10,700 nucleotides of DNA from FEN-1073 sp050010135 (GCA_050010135.1 JBEKLP010000080.1:1-10700), one strand, 5' to 3'; shown: positions 1 to 8,287, counted from the stretch's first letter. A program made the numbers and translations. Notes: generated by a model from the sequence alone, not told the origin.

Positions 1-1
1 G

Positions 2-975
<974 letters not shown>

Positions 976-979
<4 letters not shown>

Positions 980-1365
980 AAAGAAAAATCCTCCTGATCG
1001 AAGACAATGAACAGAATCGCTACCTTACAACCTTTCTGCTCGAAAAAAACGGATACGAGGTCTTCTCGGCCTCCGATGGACCGCAGGGGATCGAACTGGC
1101 GGGACGCATCCTGCCGCTGGTGATCCTGCTGGACATCCAGCTTCCTTCCATGGATGGATATACCGTCGCGCGTGAACTGCGAACCAATCCAGCACTTGCA
1201 AACATTCCCATTGTGGCGGTGACCTCTTATGCCATGTCGGGCGACCGGGAGAAAATGATCGTAGCGGGCTGCGACGGGTACATTGAAAAGCCGATCAACC
1301 CGGATACGTTCGTTGCTGAAATTGAACGTTACATGACAGGAGCACGAAAGGATACCCGCCTATGA
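976..1365 (+). CDS. Single-domain response regulator (CheY/DivK-like receiver)
   Basis: This 129-aa protein is one REC domain with no output domain. The acidic pair E9/D10, phospho-acceptor D53 (in LLDIQLP), switch residue T83 (VAVTS) and K105 (EKP) are all present, so it should be phosphorylated normally. The start at 976 is chosen because GGGAG (966-970) sits 5 nt upstream and MKRKILLIED is the usual receiver beginning; an in-frame upstream extension to 868 would run through the kinase gene. The ATG overlaps the kinase stop (ATGA), and its own stop overlaps the next ATG the same way, so expression is probably coupled. Without an output domain it likely acts by protein contact, as a phosphorelay intermediate, or as a phosphate sink for the upstream kinase; sequence alone does not choose between these. 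Confidence 0.95.
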
Positions 1366-3866
1366 AGATAAAACGGGTTCTCATTGTGGACGACAAGGAG
1401 GAAAACCTCTTTCTCCTGCAGTCTCTGCTGCAAGGCCACGGCTACGAAGTTGTCACCGCCGCCCATGGCGCCGAGGCGCTTGTCAAGGCGCGGAAGAACC
1501 TGCCGGACCTGATCATCTCCGATCTGTTAATGCCGGTGATGGACGGCTACACGCTCCTTCGGAATTGGAAGGCCGACGAACGGCTCAAAACCATCCCGTT
1601 CGTCGTTTACACCGCCACCTATACCGACGAGAGGGACGAAGGCCTCGCTCTGGATCTGGGAGTGGACGACTTTATCCTCAAGCCCACGGAACCGGAACCA
1701 TTTATCGCTCGAATCAACCAAGCGATCGCGAAGGCAAAACTTACCGAACGGCCGCCTGTGCGAACACCCATTGCCGAAAAAGCATCCTTAATGAAGGAAT
1801 ATAACGAAGTCCTCATCCGCAAATTGGAAGAAAAAGCCCTCCAATTGGAGGAGTCCAACCGTGACCTCCAAAAGGAAATCGTAGAACGCAAGCGGGCGGA
1901 GGAGGCGTTACTCCAGAGTGAAGGTCACCTGCTTTCCGTGGTCCAAACGGCCGGGGATGCGATTGTCACCATGGATGCGCATGGCAAGGTTCGATTCTGG
2001 AACGGCGCGGCCGAAAGCATGTTCGGGCATTTGTCTGCCGAAATGGTCGGTCAGCCATTGATCGGCGTCCTCCCGGAGCGCTTCCGGGGCGGATTTCAAC
2101 ACAGGCCAAAACAATCGATCGAGACCGGCCAATTGATCCTCGGTCAGCATCCGGTTGAAACGATCGGGTTGCGGCGGAACGGTGGTGAATTCCCGGCGGA
2201 AATCACAATTTCCTCCTGGAAGGAAAAGAAAGGAACATTCTCCACAGCGATCATCCGCGATATTACAGAACGCAAACACGCGGAAGAAGAGATAAAAAAA
2301 CGTCTGAGAGAACTGGAAGGAATGAACCGCATCTCCACCATCCTGCGCACCGCGACGATCCTGGAAAAGATGCTGCCGAGTCTGTTGGAAGAAACGCTGG
2401 CCATTGTGGAAAGCGATACGGGCGCAATCTGGCTGTTCGATCCCACCACGGGCACGCTGCGAAGGGCGGCTGCCCGGGGGTGGTTGGCCGCAATGGAAAA
2501 CACGGTCTGCAAACCCGGCGAAGGGTTCCCCGGCGGCGTGTTCACCACCAACCAAGTTCATGTCTCCGACGAATTCGCCCATGACCCCAGGCTCCATGCC
2601 CTTCCCGGCCATTCGATCCCCGCCGGTTGGGGAGGTGCCTGCATCCCGATCCAGTCCGAAAAGGGGATTATCGGCATAGAATGCGTCGCTTTACAGCTTC
2701 CGCGCAAGATATCCCCGGAGCAAGTGAACCTGCTGGTCACCCTTTCGGAAATGGCTGGGACGGCCATCCAGCGCACCGGCCTTATCGAGCAAACCACAAA
2801 CCAACTGGAACGTTTGAGCGCATTGCATGCAATCGATACGGCAATCAACGCCAGTATGGACATAAAGGTCACCCTCGGCTATTTCCTCGATCAGGTCATG
2901 AACCAGCTCCGGGTGGACGCGGCTGCGGTCCTATTATGTGACCCACACCTGCTGATCCTGGAATATCTTGCGGGACGGGGATTTCGTGGAAACAGTATTG
3001 CCGCCACGCGAATGCGCGTCGGCGAAGGGCACGCCGGCCGGGCCGCTCTCGATCGCCAACTGATCCATGTTGCCGACCTGATGCATGATCCTGTTGCGCA
3101 ACCCGAACGGGTGGCGGGCGAGGGATTTGTCTCTCATACCGCCGTTCCGCTGATTGCCAAGGGTCAGGTTATCGGGGTTCTCGAGCTTTTCCATCGGTCG
3201 CCCTTTACTCCGAAAGAGGATTGGCTGGAGTTCTTGAAAACCCTGGCCGGCCAGGCAGCCATAGCCATCAACAACGCCACACTCTTTTCCGATCTCGAGA
3301 GCGCGAATGTCAATCTGAGCCGGGCAAACGACGCCACCCTGGAGGGATGGTCGCGGGCAATGGACCTGCGCGATAAAGAAACCGAAGGCCATAGCCAGCG
3401 GGTGACCGAGACTACCCTGATCCTGGCCCAGAGGATGGGCCTTGGCGATGAACAGTTGGTGCATATCCGCCGCGGAGCGCTTCTTCACGACCTGGGAAAG
3501 CTGGGTGTCCCGGATTCTATTTTGAACAAACCCGGAAGCCTGACCGAAGAAGAAATGGCGAACATGCGCCGGCACCCGACTTTGGCTTATGAATTGTTGC
3601 TACCGATCGAATTCCTGCGTCCCGCCCTCGATATTCCCTATTGCCACCACGAACGATGGGATGGTTCGGGTTATCCGCGCGGGTTGAAGGGCGAACAGAT
3701 CCCGCTCTCGGCGCGGATATTCGCAGTGGGGGATGTTTTCGACGCGCTGACCTCGGACCGCCCGTACCGCAAAGCCTGGTCCCCCGACGCGGCGGTAGAT
3801 TATATCCGTGAGAACTCCGGCAAGGAATTCGACCCGCGGGTTGTGGAGGCTTTCTTGCGCGAGTAG
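1362..3866 (+). CDS. Receiver-PAS-GAF-GAF-HD-GYP protein, probable c-di-GMP phosphodiesterase
   Basis: The 834-aa protein has, in order: a receiver domain (about 1-125; D10/D11, phospho-acceptor D54, T84, K107), a charged coiled coil (about 140-183), a PAS domain (about 184-305, closing with DITERK at 300-305), a first GAF domain (about 327-472), a second GAF domain (about 485-640), and an HD-GYP domain (about 657-834). The output domain keeps the family signature: H677 in GHSQRV, H709-D710 in LLHDLGK, the MRRHP histidine, an HHE motif, GYP at 770-772, and GDVFDALTSDRPYR. These are the metal ligands and signature of active HD-GYP enzymes that hydrolyse cyclic di-GMP. No membrane segment is seen, so it should be cytosolic. 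The ATG overlaps the preceding stop by 4 bp; AAAGGA (1347-1352) is a plausible ribosome site. Activity is probably set by phosphorylation plus a ligand or redox signal through PAS/GAF; the ligands cannot be read from the sequence. Confidence 0.95.
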   Translation: MKIKRVLIVDDKEENLFLLQSLLQGHGYEVVTAAHGAEALVKARKNLPDLIISDLLMPVMDGYTLLRNWKADERLKTIPFVVYTATYTDERDEGLALDLGVDDFILKPTEPEPFIARINQAIAKAKLTERPPVRTPIAEKASLMKEYNEVLIRKLEEKALQLEESNRDLQKEIVERKRAEEALLQSEGHLLSVVQTAGDAIVTMDAHGKVRFWNGAAESMFGHLSAEMVGQPLIGVLPERFRGGFQHRPKQSIETGQLILGQHPVETIGLRRNGGEFPAEITISSWKEKKGTFSTAIIRDITERKHAEEEIKKRLRELEGMNRISTILRTATILEKMLPSLLEETLAIVESDTGAIWLFDPTTGTLRRAAARGWLAAMENTVCKPGEGFPGGVFTTNQVHVSDEFAHDPRLHALPGHSIPAGWGGACIPIQSEKGIIGIECVALQLPRKISPEQVNLLVTLSEMAGTAIQRTGLIEQTTNQLERLSALHAIDTAINASMDIKVTLGYFLDQVMNQLRVDAAAVLLCDPHLLILEYLAGRGFRGNSIAATRMRVGEGHAGRAALDRQLIHVADLMHDPVAQPERVAGEGFVSHTAVPLIAKGQVIGVLELFHRSPFTPKEDWLEFLKTLAGQAAIAINNATLFSDLESANVNLSRANDATLEGWSRAMDLRDKETEGHSQRVTETTLILAQRMGLGDEQLVHIRRGALLHDLGKLGVPDSILNKPGSLTEEEMANMRRHPTLAYELLLPIEFLRPALDIPYCHHERWDGSGYPRGLKGEQIPLSARIFAVGDVFDALTSDRPYRKAWSPDAAVDYIRENSGKEFDPRVVEAFLRE

Positions 3867-4004
3867 AAGTAATTCGCCCAAGGAATGCAACTAACGTCTT
3901 TCAAAAAAAGTATTTTCGCTGAAAATGAATAATGCGCCCATCGTTGACAAGTAACTCAAATTGTCGGGCGGGAGTTTAAGGTAATAGCAGGATTAATATA
4001 TTAG
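3867..4004. other. Intergenic region before the MITE, no gene seen
   Basis: This AT-richer stretch follows the HD-GYP stop. It has no supportable ORF or RNA gene. A small AT-rich inverted repeat (attttc 3912-3917, gaaaat 3921-3926) follows a run of seven A; on the minus strand it would be followed by T residues, but there is no minus-strand gene to terminate. TTGACA at 3944-3949 looks like a -35 box but has no -10 at a suitable distance. The heptamer tagcagg occurs at 3985-3991 and again at 4002-4008 across the element edge. A 10-bp palindrome, taatatatta, lies at 3994-4003. Confidence 0.6.
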
Positions 4005-4144
4005 CAGGGTGCTGAAAAAGTCTGGATTTGTCATTGCGAGGAGCGAAGCGACAAAGCAATCTGGGCTTTCTGACGCGAAAAGCGAGATTGCTTCGCTCCC
4101 TTCGGTCGCTCGCAATGACAGCTGTCCTGTTTTTCAGCAGCCTG
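4005..4144. mobile_element. MITE-like non-coding element with TTAG target duplication
   Basis: The two ends are inverted repeats: cagggtgctgaaaaa (4005-4019) and tttttcagcagcctg (4130-4144), 14 of 15 positions paired. The pairing continues without gaps over 36-nt arms (4005-4040 and 4109-4144; I count 27 of 36 matches), ending in a perfect 12-bp block around tgtcattgcgag. TTAG occurs directly on both sides (4001-4004 and 4145-4148), as expected of a 4-bp target-site duplication. The element is too short for a transposase and has no convincing ORF, so it would need one supplied in trans. A YTAR-type 4-bp duplication is, from memory, typical of some IS5-family groups, so that is a tentative source. 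The interior belongs to the widely seen 'cattgcgag...gcaatct' class of palindromic repeats. Confidence 0.75.
4030..4119. repeat. Internal palindromic arms of the MITE
   Basis: Within the element, gtcattgcgag (4030-4040) is repeated inverted at 4109-4119, and aagcaatct (4054-4062) is repeated inverted at 4085-4093. Between these matched blocks the arms also share gagcgaag-type segments out of register. The transcript could fold into a long imperfect hairpin with a loop near 4063-4084. It may act as a transcript-stabilising or attenuating structure between the HD-GYP gene and the phosphotransferase gene, but that is inference. Confidence 0.7.
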
Positions 4145-4202
4145 TTAGCAACACGGATGAGACCATTCTGCGTCTTGAGCGGACTTCTCATTCGCTTCCG
4201 GG

Positions 4203-4230
4203 AAACAACCGATTGTCCCAGTTGTTTTTT
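4203..4230 (+). terminator. Possible weak intrinsic terminator
   Basis: aaacaac (4203-4209) pairs with gttgttt (4221-4227), leaving an 11-nt loop, and T residues continue to 4230. The stem is AT-rich with only two G-C pairs, so its strength is doubtful. It would close any transcript reading through from the signalling operon and the MITE. It overlaps the candidate promoter of the next gene. Confidence 0.25.
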
Positions 4231-4240
4231 GACGTAAAAT
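4213..4240 (+). promoter_or_regulatory. Candidate promoter for the phosphotransferase gene
   Basis: TTGTCC (4213-4218) resembles a -35 box (4 of 6) and TAAAAT (4235-4240) a -10 box (5 of 6), with a 16-nt spacer. Transcription would start near 4247, giving a leader of about 25 nt that carries the ribosome site at 4261. No operator was recognised. Confidence 0.4.
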
Positions 4241-4260
4241 GACTAAATCCACATCCGTAT

Positions 4261-4264
4261 AGGA
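4261..4264 (+). promoter_or_regulatory. Ribosome binding site that decides the start at 4273
   Basis: AGGA lies 8 nt before ATG 4273, a normal Shine-Dalgarno spacing. It overlaps the earlier in-frame ATG at 4264, which therefore has no usable site. Starting at 4273 also puts the first residues and the ATP-site residue numbers in register with the family. Confidence 0.6.
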
Positions 4265-4272
4265 TGCATGAT

Positions 4273-6843
4273 ATGCCACAACTTTTTACACTTCCCCTGG
4301 CCGACGCGCAAGCCACGATCGAAACCGTTGGCGGCAAGGGTGCCTCCCTTGCCCGCCTTTCCGCGGTGGGCCTTCCGGTCCCGGATGGTTTTCACGTCAC
4401 CACGGCGGCCTACCGACAGTTTGTCGATGGAAACGGATTGCAGGAGCAAATTCTGTCTGCCACATCGGCCGCCACACCGGACGAGCCGGGAACGCTCGAA
4501 GAAGCATCCCGGCGGATACGGTTGCTGTTTGCGCAGTATGCGATGCCGGACGACACAGCCGGCGAGATTCGGCGCGCGTACGCCAAACTCGGCAGCGTCA
4601 ACCTGCCTGTTGCGGTGCGATCTTCCGCCACCGCGGAAGACCTGCCGGATGCATCGTTCGCCGGACAGCAGGATACGTATCTCAATATCCGCGGCGAGCC
4701 GGCGGTGCTTGATGCCGTCAAGCGTTGCTGGGCTTCGCTGTGGACGGCGCGGGCGATCGGATATCGCGCGCGGAATGGCATTGCGCCGCAGGACGTGAGC
4801 ATTGCCGTGGTCGTGCAGAGGCTCGTGCCCGCCGACGCAGCGGGTATCCTGTTCACCGCGGATCCGCTGACGGGCGCATTCGACCGGGTGACGATCAACG
4901 CGGCCTGGGGCCTCGGCGAGGCGGTCGTCGGCGGAAAGGTTACCCCCGACACGGTCGTGGTAGACAAAACAAGCGCAAGAATCATCGAACAACGCATTAA
5001 TCGAAAGGATGTAATGACGGTGCGAACCGCCGAGGGGTCATGCGAGGAGGCTGTCCCGATCCGCAGGCGCAGCAAGCCCGTTCTCAGCGCAACGCAGGCT
5101 GTACAGCTCGCCCGCATCGGCATGAAGATCGAACAACTCTATGGCCAACCGGTGGATATCGAGTGGGCCCTCGGTCATGGCCGAATATACGTCGTTCAGG
5201 CGCGCCCGATCACCACGCTGCACGGCCACAATCCGGCTGCCGGTGAATGGAATGACAGCCTCGCGGGAGATTACCTCTGGACGAATGCCAACTACGGCGA
5301 GGCCGTTCCCGACGTGATGACCCCCTGCACCTGGTCGCTTATCAAAGTCATGCTGGATTACGCGGACGCGACGATCGGCCCGCAATCCCAATACGGCAAT
5401 ATCGGCGGCCGGCTTTACGCCAATTTGAGCATCACGGCCTCGTTTGCGGCAGCATTCGGCCTCGGACCCAAGCGCTTCGCCGATCTCGTCGCGGATGGCT
5501 TTGGACGCCTTCCAAAAGGCGTGGAGATTCCCATTCAAAAGGTCTCCATACTGCCCTTGCTGCGGACAGCGCCACCGGCCGGGATCGCAAAAATGTTCCG
5601 AATGCGGAAAAACCTGAAGGAAATGCCCGCGTTCCTCGCCGCCGCGCCGGAGCGCTGCGAAACGTTGCGCGCCCGGATTCAATCCATTTCCAACCCCGGC
5701 GAATTAGCCGCGCTCTGGGATCGTGAGGTTGCCCCGTATTTCATCAAAACCTGCCAAATGCTCGAGGCGGCGGCCAACCAGGGCGGAGGTGCGATTCTCT
5801 TCCTGCGCCGGAACCTGCAAAAAATGGTAGGGCAGGAAGATGCGGATGCTTTGCTCACCAGTTCCAGCGGCGCTCAGGGCCCGCTTTCCAGCCTCGAGCC
5901 GTTGCTTGGGCTGACCCAGTTGGCAGGCGGTGTCATCGACCGGGCGACGTTCGCTCGCCGATTCGGCCACCGCGGCCCGCATGAGGCGGAACTTTCCATC
6001 CCGCGCCCGGCGGAAGATCCGGATTGGATCGACCGGGAGCTTGCCGGTTTACAGCAGTCGGTAGAGAATCCCGAAGCGCTGCTCGCGCGGCAGGGCGCCG
6101 CCCGCCAGGCCGCCCTGGATCGGTTGCACGAGCGACTCCCCCGCAAGGAGAAAACAATCCGCCGTCAAATCGAAAGCTGGACCGCAATCGCCCATGACCG
6201 CGAGGCCGTCCGCTCGGAAATGGTCCGCTCCATGTGGGTCTTGCGTGCCTTTGTTCGCCGCGCCGGCGAACTTACCCGCCTGGGGGAGGACATTTTCTTC
6301 CTATCGATTGACGAGATCCTTGCTTTGCTCGGCGGCAAGAAGCCGTCCCTAGCCAACATTCCGACCCGGCGAGCGGCATACGCGCGCTATTGCGCCCTGC
6401 CGCCGTATCCGACGTTGATCCGCGGGCGGTTCGATCCATTCCTTTGGGCCGCGGATCCGCAGCGCCGAAGCGACCTGTTCGATGCGGGAGTCGCTCCCGC
6501 TGCGCTCGCCGGTGGCACGGTCACGGGTTTCCCCGGCGCAAGCGGAGTTGTCGAGGGCTGGGTGCGGGTGATCGCCAGCGCCGAGGAGGGCGGCCAACTG
6601 CAGCCCGGCGAGATTCTGGTGACAACTTTAACCAACGTCGGATGGACGCCGCTGTTTCCGCGCGCCGCCGCGGTCGTCACCGACGTGGGCGCGCCGCTTT
6701 CGCACGCCGCCATTGTTGCGCGCGAGCTTGGCATCCCCGCCGTCGTCGGTTGCGGCGATGCGACCATGCGCCTGCATACCGGCGATTGGGTGCGAGTCGA
6801 CGGCGGCCGGGGCACGGTTGAACTATTGCAGCCCGGTCACTGA
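4273..6843 (+). CDS. Rifampicin phosphotransferase-like, PEP-synthase superfamily enzyme
   Basis: The protein is 856 aa from ATG 4273 (859 from 4264). Residues about 1-315 are an ATP-grasp (PPDK_N) domain with K22 in VGGKGASL, R116 in VRSSATAEDLPDASFAGQQD, E297 in DIEWAL, and Q309/R311 in VVQARPIT. A central domain (about 330-740) opens with WTNANYGEAVPDVMTP. The C-terminal swivelling phosphohistidine domain (about 748-856) has the catalytic His at 811 in APLSHAAIVARELGIP. The TIM-barrel PEP/pyruvate domain of true PEP synthase is absent, and the order, length and His position (45 residues from the end) match rifampicin phosphotransferase (about 867 aa in Listeria, with K22, E297, Q309, R311 and H825 from memory). 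Known members move the beta-phosphate of ATP through the His to rifampicin, giving AMP and phosphate. The real substrate here is unknown: many environmental relatives are uncharacterised, and the His loop reads more like PEP synthase. No membrane segment; probably cytosolic. It seems to be a single-gene transcript. Confidence 0.85.
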   Translation: MPQLFTLPLADAQATIETVGGKGASLARLSAVGLPVPDGFHVTTAAYRQFVDGNGLQEQILSATSAATPDEPGTLEEASRRIRLLFAQYAMPDDTAGEIRRAYAKLGSVNLPVAVRSSATAEDLPDASFAGQQDTYLNIRGEPAVLDAVKRCWASLWTARAIGYRARNGIAPQDVSIAVVVQRLVPADAAGILFTADPLTGAFDRVTINAAWGLGEAVVGGKVTPDTVVVDKTSARIIEQRINRKDVMTVRTAEGSCEEAVPIRRRSKPVLSATQAVQLARIGMKIEQLYGQPVDIEWALGHGRIYVVQARPITTLHGHNPAAGEWNDSLAGDYLWTNANYGEAVPDVMTPCTWSLIKVMLDYADATIGPQSQYGNIGGRLYANLSITASFAAAFGLGPKRFADLVADGFGRLPKGVEIPIQKVSILPLLRTAPPAGIAKMFRMRKNLKEMPAFLAAAPERCETLRARIQSISNPGELAALWDREVAPYFIKTCQMLEAAANQGGGAILFLRRNLQKMVGQEDADALLTSSSGAQGPLSSLEPLLGLTQLAGGVIDRATFARRFGHRGPHEAELSIPRPAEDPDWIDRELAGLQQSVENPEALLARQGAARQAALDRLHERLPRKEKTIRRQIESWTAIAHDREAVRSEMVRSMWVLRAFVRRAGELTRLGEDIFFLSIDEILALLGGKKPSLANIPTRRAAYARYCALPPYPTLIRGRFDPFLWAADPQRRSDLFDAGVAPAALAGGTVTGFPGASGVVEGWVRVIASAEEGGQLQPGEILVTTLTNVGWTPLFPRAAAVVTDVGAPLSHAAIVARELGIPAVVGCGDATMRLHTGDWVRVDGGRGTVELLQPGH

Positions 6844-6964
6844 CTCTATGATGCTTTTATGTTTCCAGCTCGACATTCGTCGGCGGGTAAGATTAATCTA
6901 TTCAGGAAACAATCGCCGCAACGCCGTCGCATTGTTCGAGACTCGCTCCGCACCAAGGTAAAAC

Positions 6965-6986
6965 CTCCCCACGCGGGAAGATTTTT
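6965..6986 (+). terminator. Possible intrinsic terminator after the phosphotransferase gene
   Basis: ctcccc-type left arm (6965-6970) pairs with gggaag (6975-6980) around the loop acgc (6971-6974), with one mismatch in six, and is followed by TTTTT (6982-6986). The stem is short. It lies about 120 bp after the stop of the phosphotransferase gene and just before the candidate promoter of the next gene. The 120 bp between the stop and this hairpin show no gene; a 37-codon ORF starting at 6848 has no support. Confidence 0.35.
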
Positions 6987-6995
6987 CGGCGTTTC

Positions 6996-7024
6996 TTGAT
7001 CGTCAACCCGCTTTGTATTAAACT
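6996..7024 (+). promoter_or_regulatory. Candidate leaderless promoter for the Ig-like gene and pth-mfd
   Basis: TTGATC (6996-7001; 4 of 6 to the -35 consensus) and TAAACT (7019-7024; 4 of 6 to the -10 consensus and a fit to TANNNT) are 17 nt apart. ATG 7033 begins only 9 nt after the -10, so transcription would start at or next to the start codon. No Shine-Dalgarno sequence precedes 7033, which agrees with leaderless translation. Confidence 0.45.
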
Positions 7025-7032
7025 AGCCGTTC

Positions 7033-7668
7033 ATGCGATTTCCGATCCTTGCTGCGGCGGTTTTTTTCCTTTTCCTCGCCCAAGGCGACGAATCTCTGCG
7101 CATCGATTCCCCGCCGGCGAATGGAACCGTCTCCGGAACGGTGGAAATACGGGGGACCGCCGCCGTAACCGGGATGACCAGCTATAGCGTGGATTTCGCT
7201 TACGGGCAGAATCCAACCAACACCTGGTTTCCCATCGCCGATGGAATCACACCGGTCCAGCATGGAGTGCTGGCGGAGTGGGATACCACGCTTATAAGCG
7301 AGGGAACATATTCCCTGCGGCTGACGGCCTACCTGCAGGACGGCTCTGTGCGCGATTTCCTCGCTGCTGGAATCCGCGTGCGCAGAACCGCCGCGCCCGC
7401 ACCGTCCTCGGGAGAAACCGTGATCCCTTTCCAGCCGGTCGCGCAAACTTCCGGACGAGCGGCGGTTTTTCCGGCACCGACGGCCGCCTTCGCTTCCGGC
7501 CCGTCGCCATCCGGCGCAGCGCTGCCCTACCGGGAAATTGCTTTCCTTTCCGGCGCGGGGTTGGCCCTGCTGGCGTTCGGAACATTCTGGGTGCGGTCCC
7601 GCGTCTTGGCGAGGAAGCACCGCCGGTGCGTCCTTCAAATTCGAAAAAACGAGAGCGACCATGGATGA
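7033..7668 (+). CDS. Ig-like single-pass membrane protein, function unknown
   Basis: This 211-aa protein starts with a hydrophobic signal sequence (about 1-18, MRFPILAAAVFFLFLAQG). A beta-rich region (about 22-116) opens with RIDSPPANGTVSGTVEIRGT and includes a WDTTLISEGTYSLRLTAY strand pattern, as in bacterial Ig-like folds. A Pro/Ala/Ser-rich linker (about 118-165) leads to one membrane helix (about 169-188) and a basic tail with RSR and RKHRR. The topology inferred is one outside Ig-like domain held on a linker with a short cytoplasmic tail. It lacks a Shine-Dalgarno site and may be translated from a leaderless mRNA. It overlaps pth by 8 bp, so the two are co-transcribed. I cannot assign a molecular function. 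Similar small Ig-like proteins before pth are, from memory, found in Anaerolineae, but this needs a search. Confidence 0.8.
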   Translation: MRFPILAAAVFFLFLAQGDESLRIDSPPANGTVSGTVEIRGTAAVTGMTSYSVDFAYGQNPTNTWFPIADGITPVQHGVLAEWDTTLISEGTYSLRLTAYLQDGSVRDFLAAGIRVRRTAAPAPSSGETVIPFQPVAQTSGRAAVFPAPTAAFASGPSPSGAALPYREIAFLSGAGLALLAFGTFWVRSRVLARKHRRCVLQIRKNESDHG

Positions 7669-8287
7669 CGTCTATCTCATCGTCGGCCTGGGAAACCCCG
7701 GCCGGGAATACGCCGACACCCGCCACAACATCGGCTTCCGCATCGCCGACCAGCTGGTCAGGGCTCTGGACGTGCGCTTTTCCCGGCAACAAAACCGGGC
7801 CTTCGTGGCCGCCGGAACACGGAACGGGAAGAAAGTTATTTTGGCCAAACCCCAAACGTTTATGAACCTCAGCGGCCAATCCATCGCCGGGCTGGCGCGG
7901 TTTTACAAGGTCGCGTTTCCGCGCCTTTTCGTGATGTGCGACGATATCGACCTGCCCTTCGGCGCGCTGCGGATCCGCGCCTCCGGCGGATCGGCCGGCC
8001 AGCGCGGGATGCAATCCATTCTCGATGCGCTGGCCACCCGGGAGGTTCCGCGGCTGCGATTCGGAGTCGGCCGCCCGCCGGACCGCATGGATCCCGCGGA
8101 TTATGTGCTGCATGCTTTCGAAACGGCGGAGGAGGAAGCATTGCCGATCCTCATTGAGAAGGCGGTCCAGGCCGCGCTGACGTTCGTCGACTTCTCGCTC
8201 GATGAGGCTATGAACCGGTACAACACGTCCCCCGCCGGCTCGGCTTCCCAGCCGCCGGCCGGTGAAGGCAAAGGCGAAGGCGTCTGA
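7661..8287 (+). CDS. pth: Peptidyl-tRNA hydrolase (Pth)
   Basis: The 208-aa protein matches bacterial Pth along its length. It hydrolyses the ester bond of peptidyl-tRNAs released from stalled ribosomes, recycling tRNA in the cytosol. Visible motifs are IVGLGNPGREY with N12, TRHNIGF with the catalytic His H22, KPQTFMNLSG with N69, and CDDIDLPFG with D94/D95 (E. coli D93 is the partner of the His). The loop normally reading GGHNG is GSAGQRG here, with Q114/R115 replacing the usual His-Asn, whose Asn helps bind substrate in E. coli. The last roughly 20 residues (from about 189) form a Gly/Pro/Ala/Glu-rich tail beyond the usual end, and its DNA contains a hairpin at 8234-8259. The start at 7661 is chosen because MDDVYLIVGLGNPG is the standard beginning; a weak GAGAG (7651-7655) precedes it. 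It overlaps the upstream gene by 8 bp, and mfd follows after 8 bp. Confidence 0.97.
   Translation: MDDVYLIVGLGNPGREYADTRHNIGFRIADQLVRALDVRFSRQQNRAFVAAGTRNGKKVILAKPQTFMNLSGQSIAGLARFYKVAFPRLFVMCDDIDLPFGALRIRASGGSAGQRGMQSILDALATREVPRLRFGVGRPPDRMDPADYVLHAFETAEEEALPILIEKAVQAALTFVDFSLDEAMNRYNTSPAGSASQPPAGEGKGEGV
8234..8259. repeat. Hairpin in the 3' end of pth
   Basis: gccgg (8234-8238) pairs with ccggc (8255-8259), and cggct (8241-8245) pairs with agccg (8250-8254) around a tccc loop, leaving two bulged bases (8239-8240). The 10-bp GC stem lies in the codons of the low-complexity Pth tail. GAAGGC/AAAGGC hexamers follow at about 8264-8281. The structure sits about 37 bp before the mfd start and lacks a T-run, so it is not an intrinsic terminator. 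It may be a piece of a dispersed repeat captured in the reading frame. Confidence 0.5.

Noticed and set aside
3905..3926. AT-rich inverted repeat next to an A-run as a minus-strand terminator
   Set aside because: No minus-strand gene exists nearby that it could end, and the stem is weak.
3944..3972. TTGACA as a promoter -35 box
   Set aside because: The sequence at the proper spacing is GC-rich and has no -10 resemblance.
4009..4242. Short + strand ORFs of 69-77 codons over the MITE
   Set aside because: They are translations of the palindromic element, including repeat-typical peptides such as ARSEATKQS, and have no independent support.
4264..4272. Earlier ATG at 4264 as start of the phosphotransferase
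   Set aside because: The AGGA ribosome site overlaps or abuts this ATG, while ATG 4273 has proper spacing and puts family residues in register.
6848..6961. 37-codon ORF after the phosphotransferase stop
   Set aside because: It has no ribosome site, no recognisable motif, and a composition typical of non-coding sequence.
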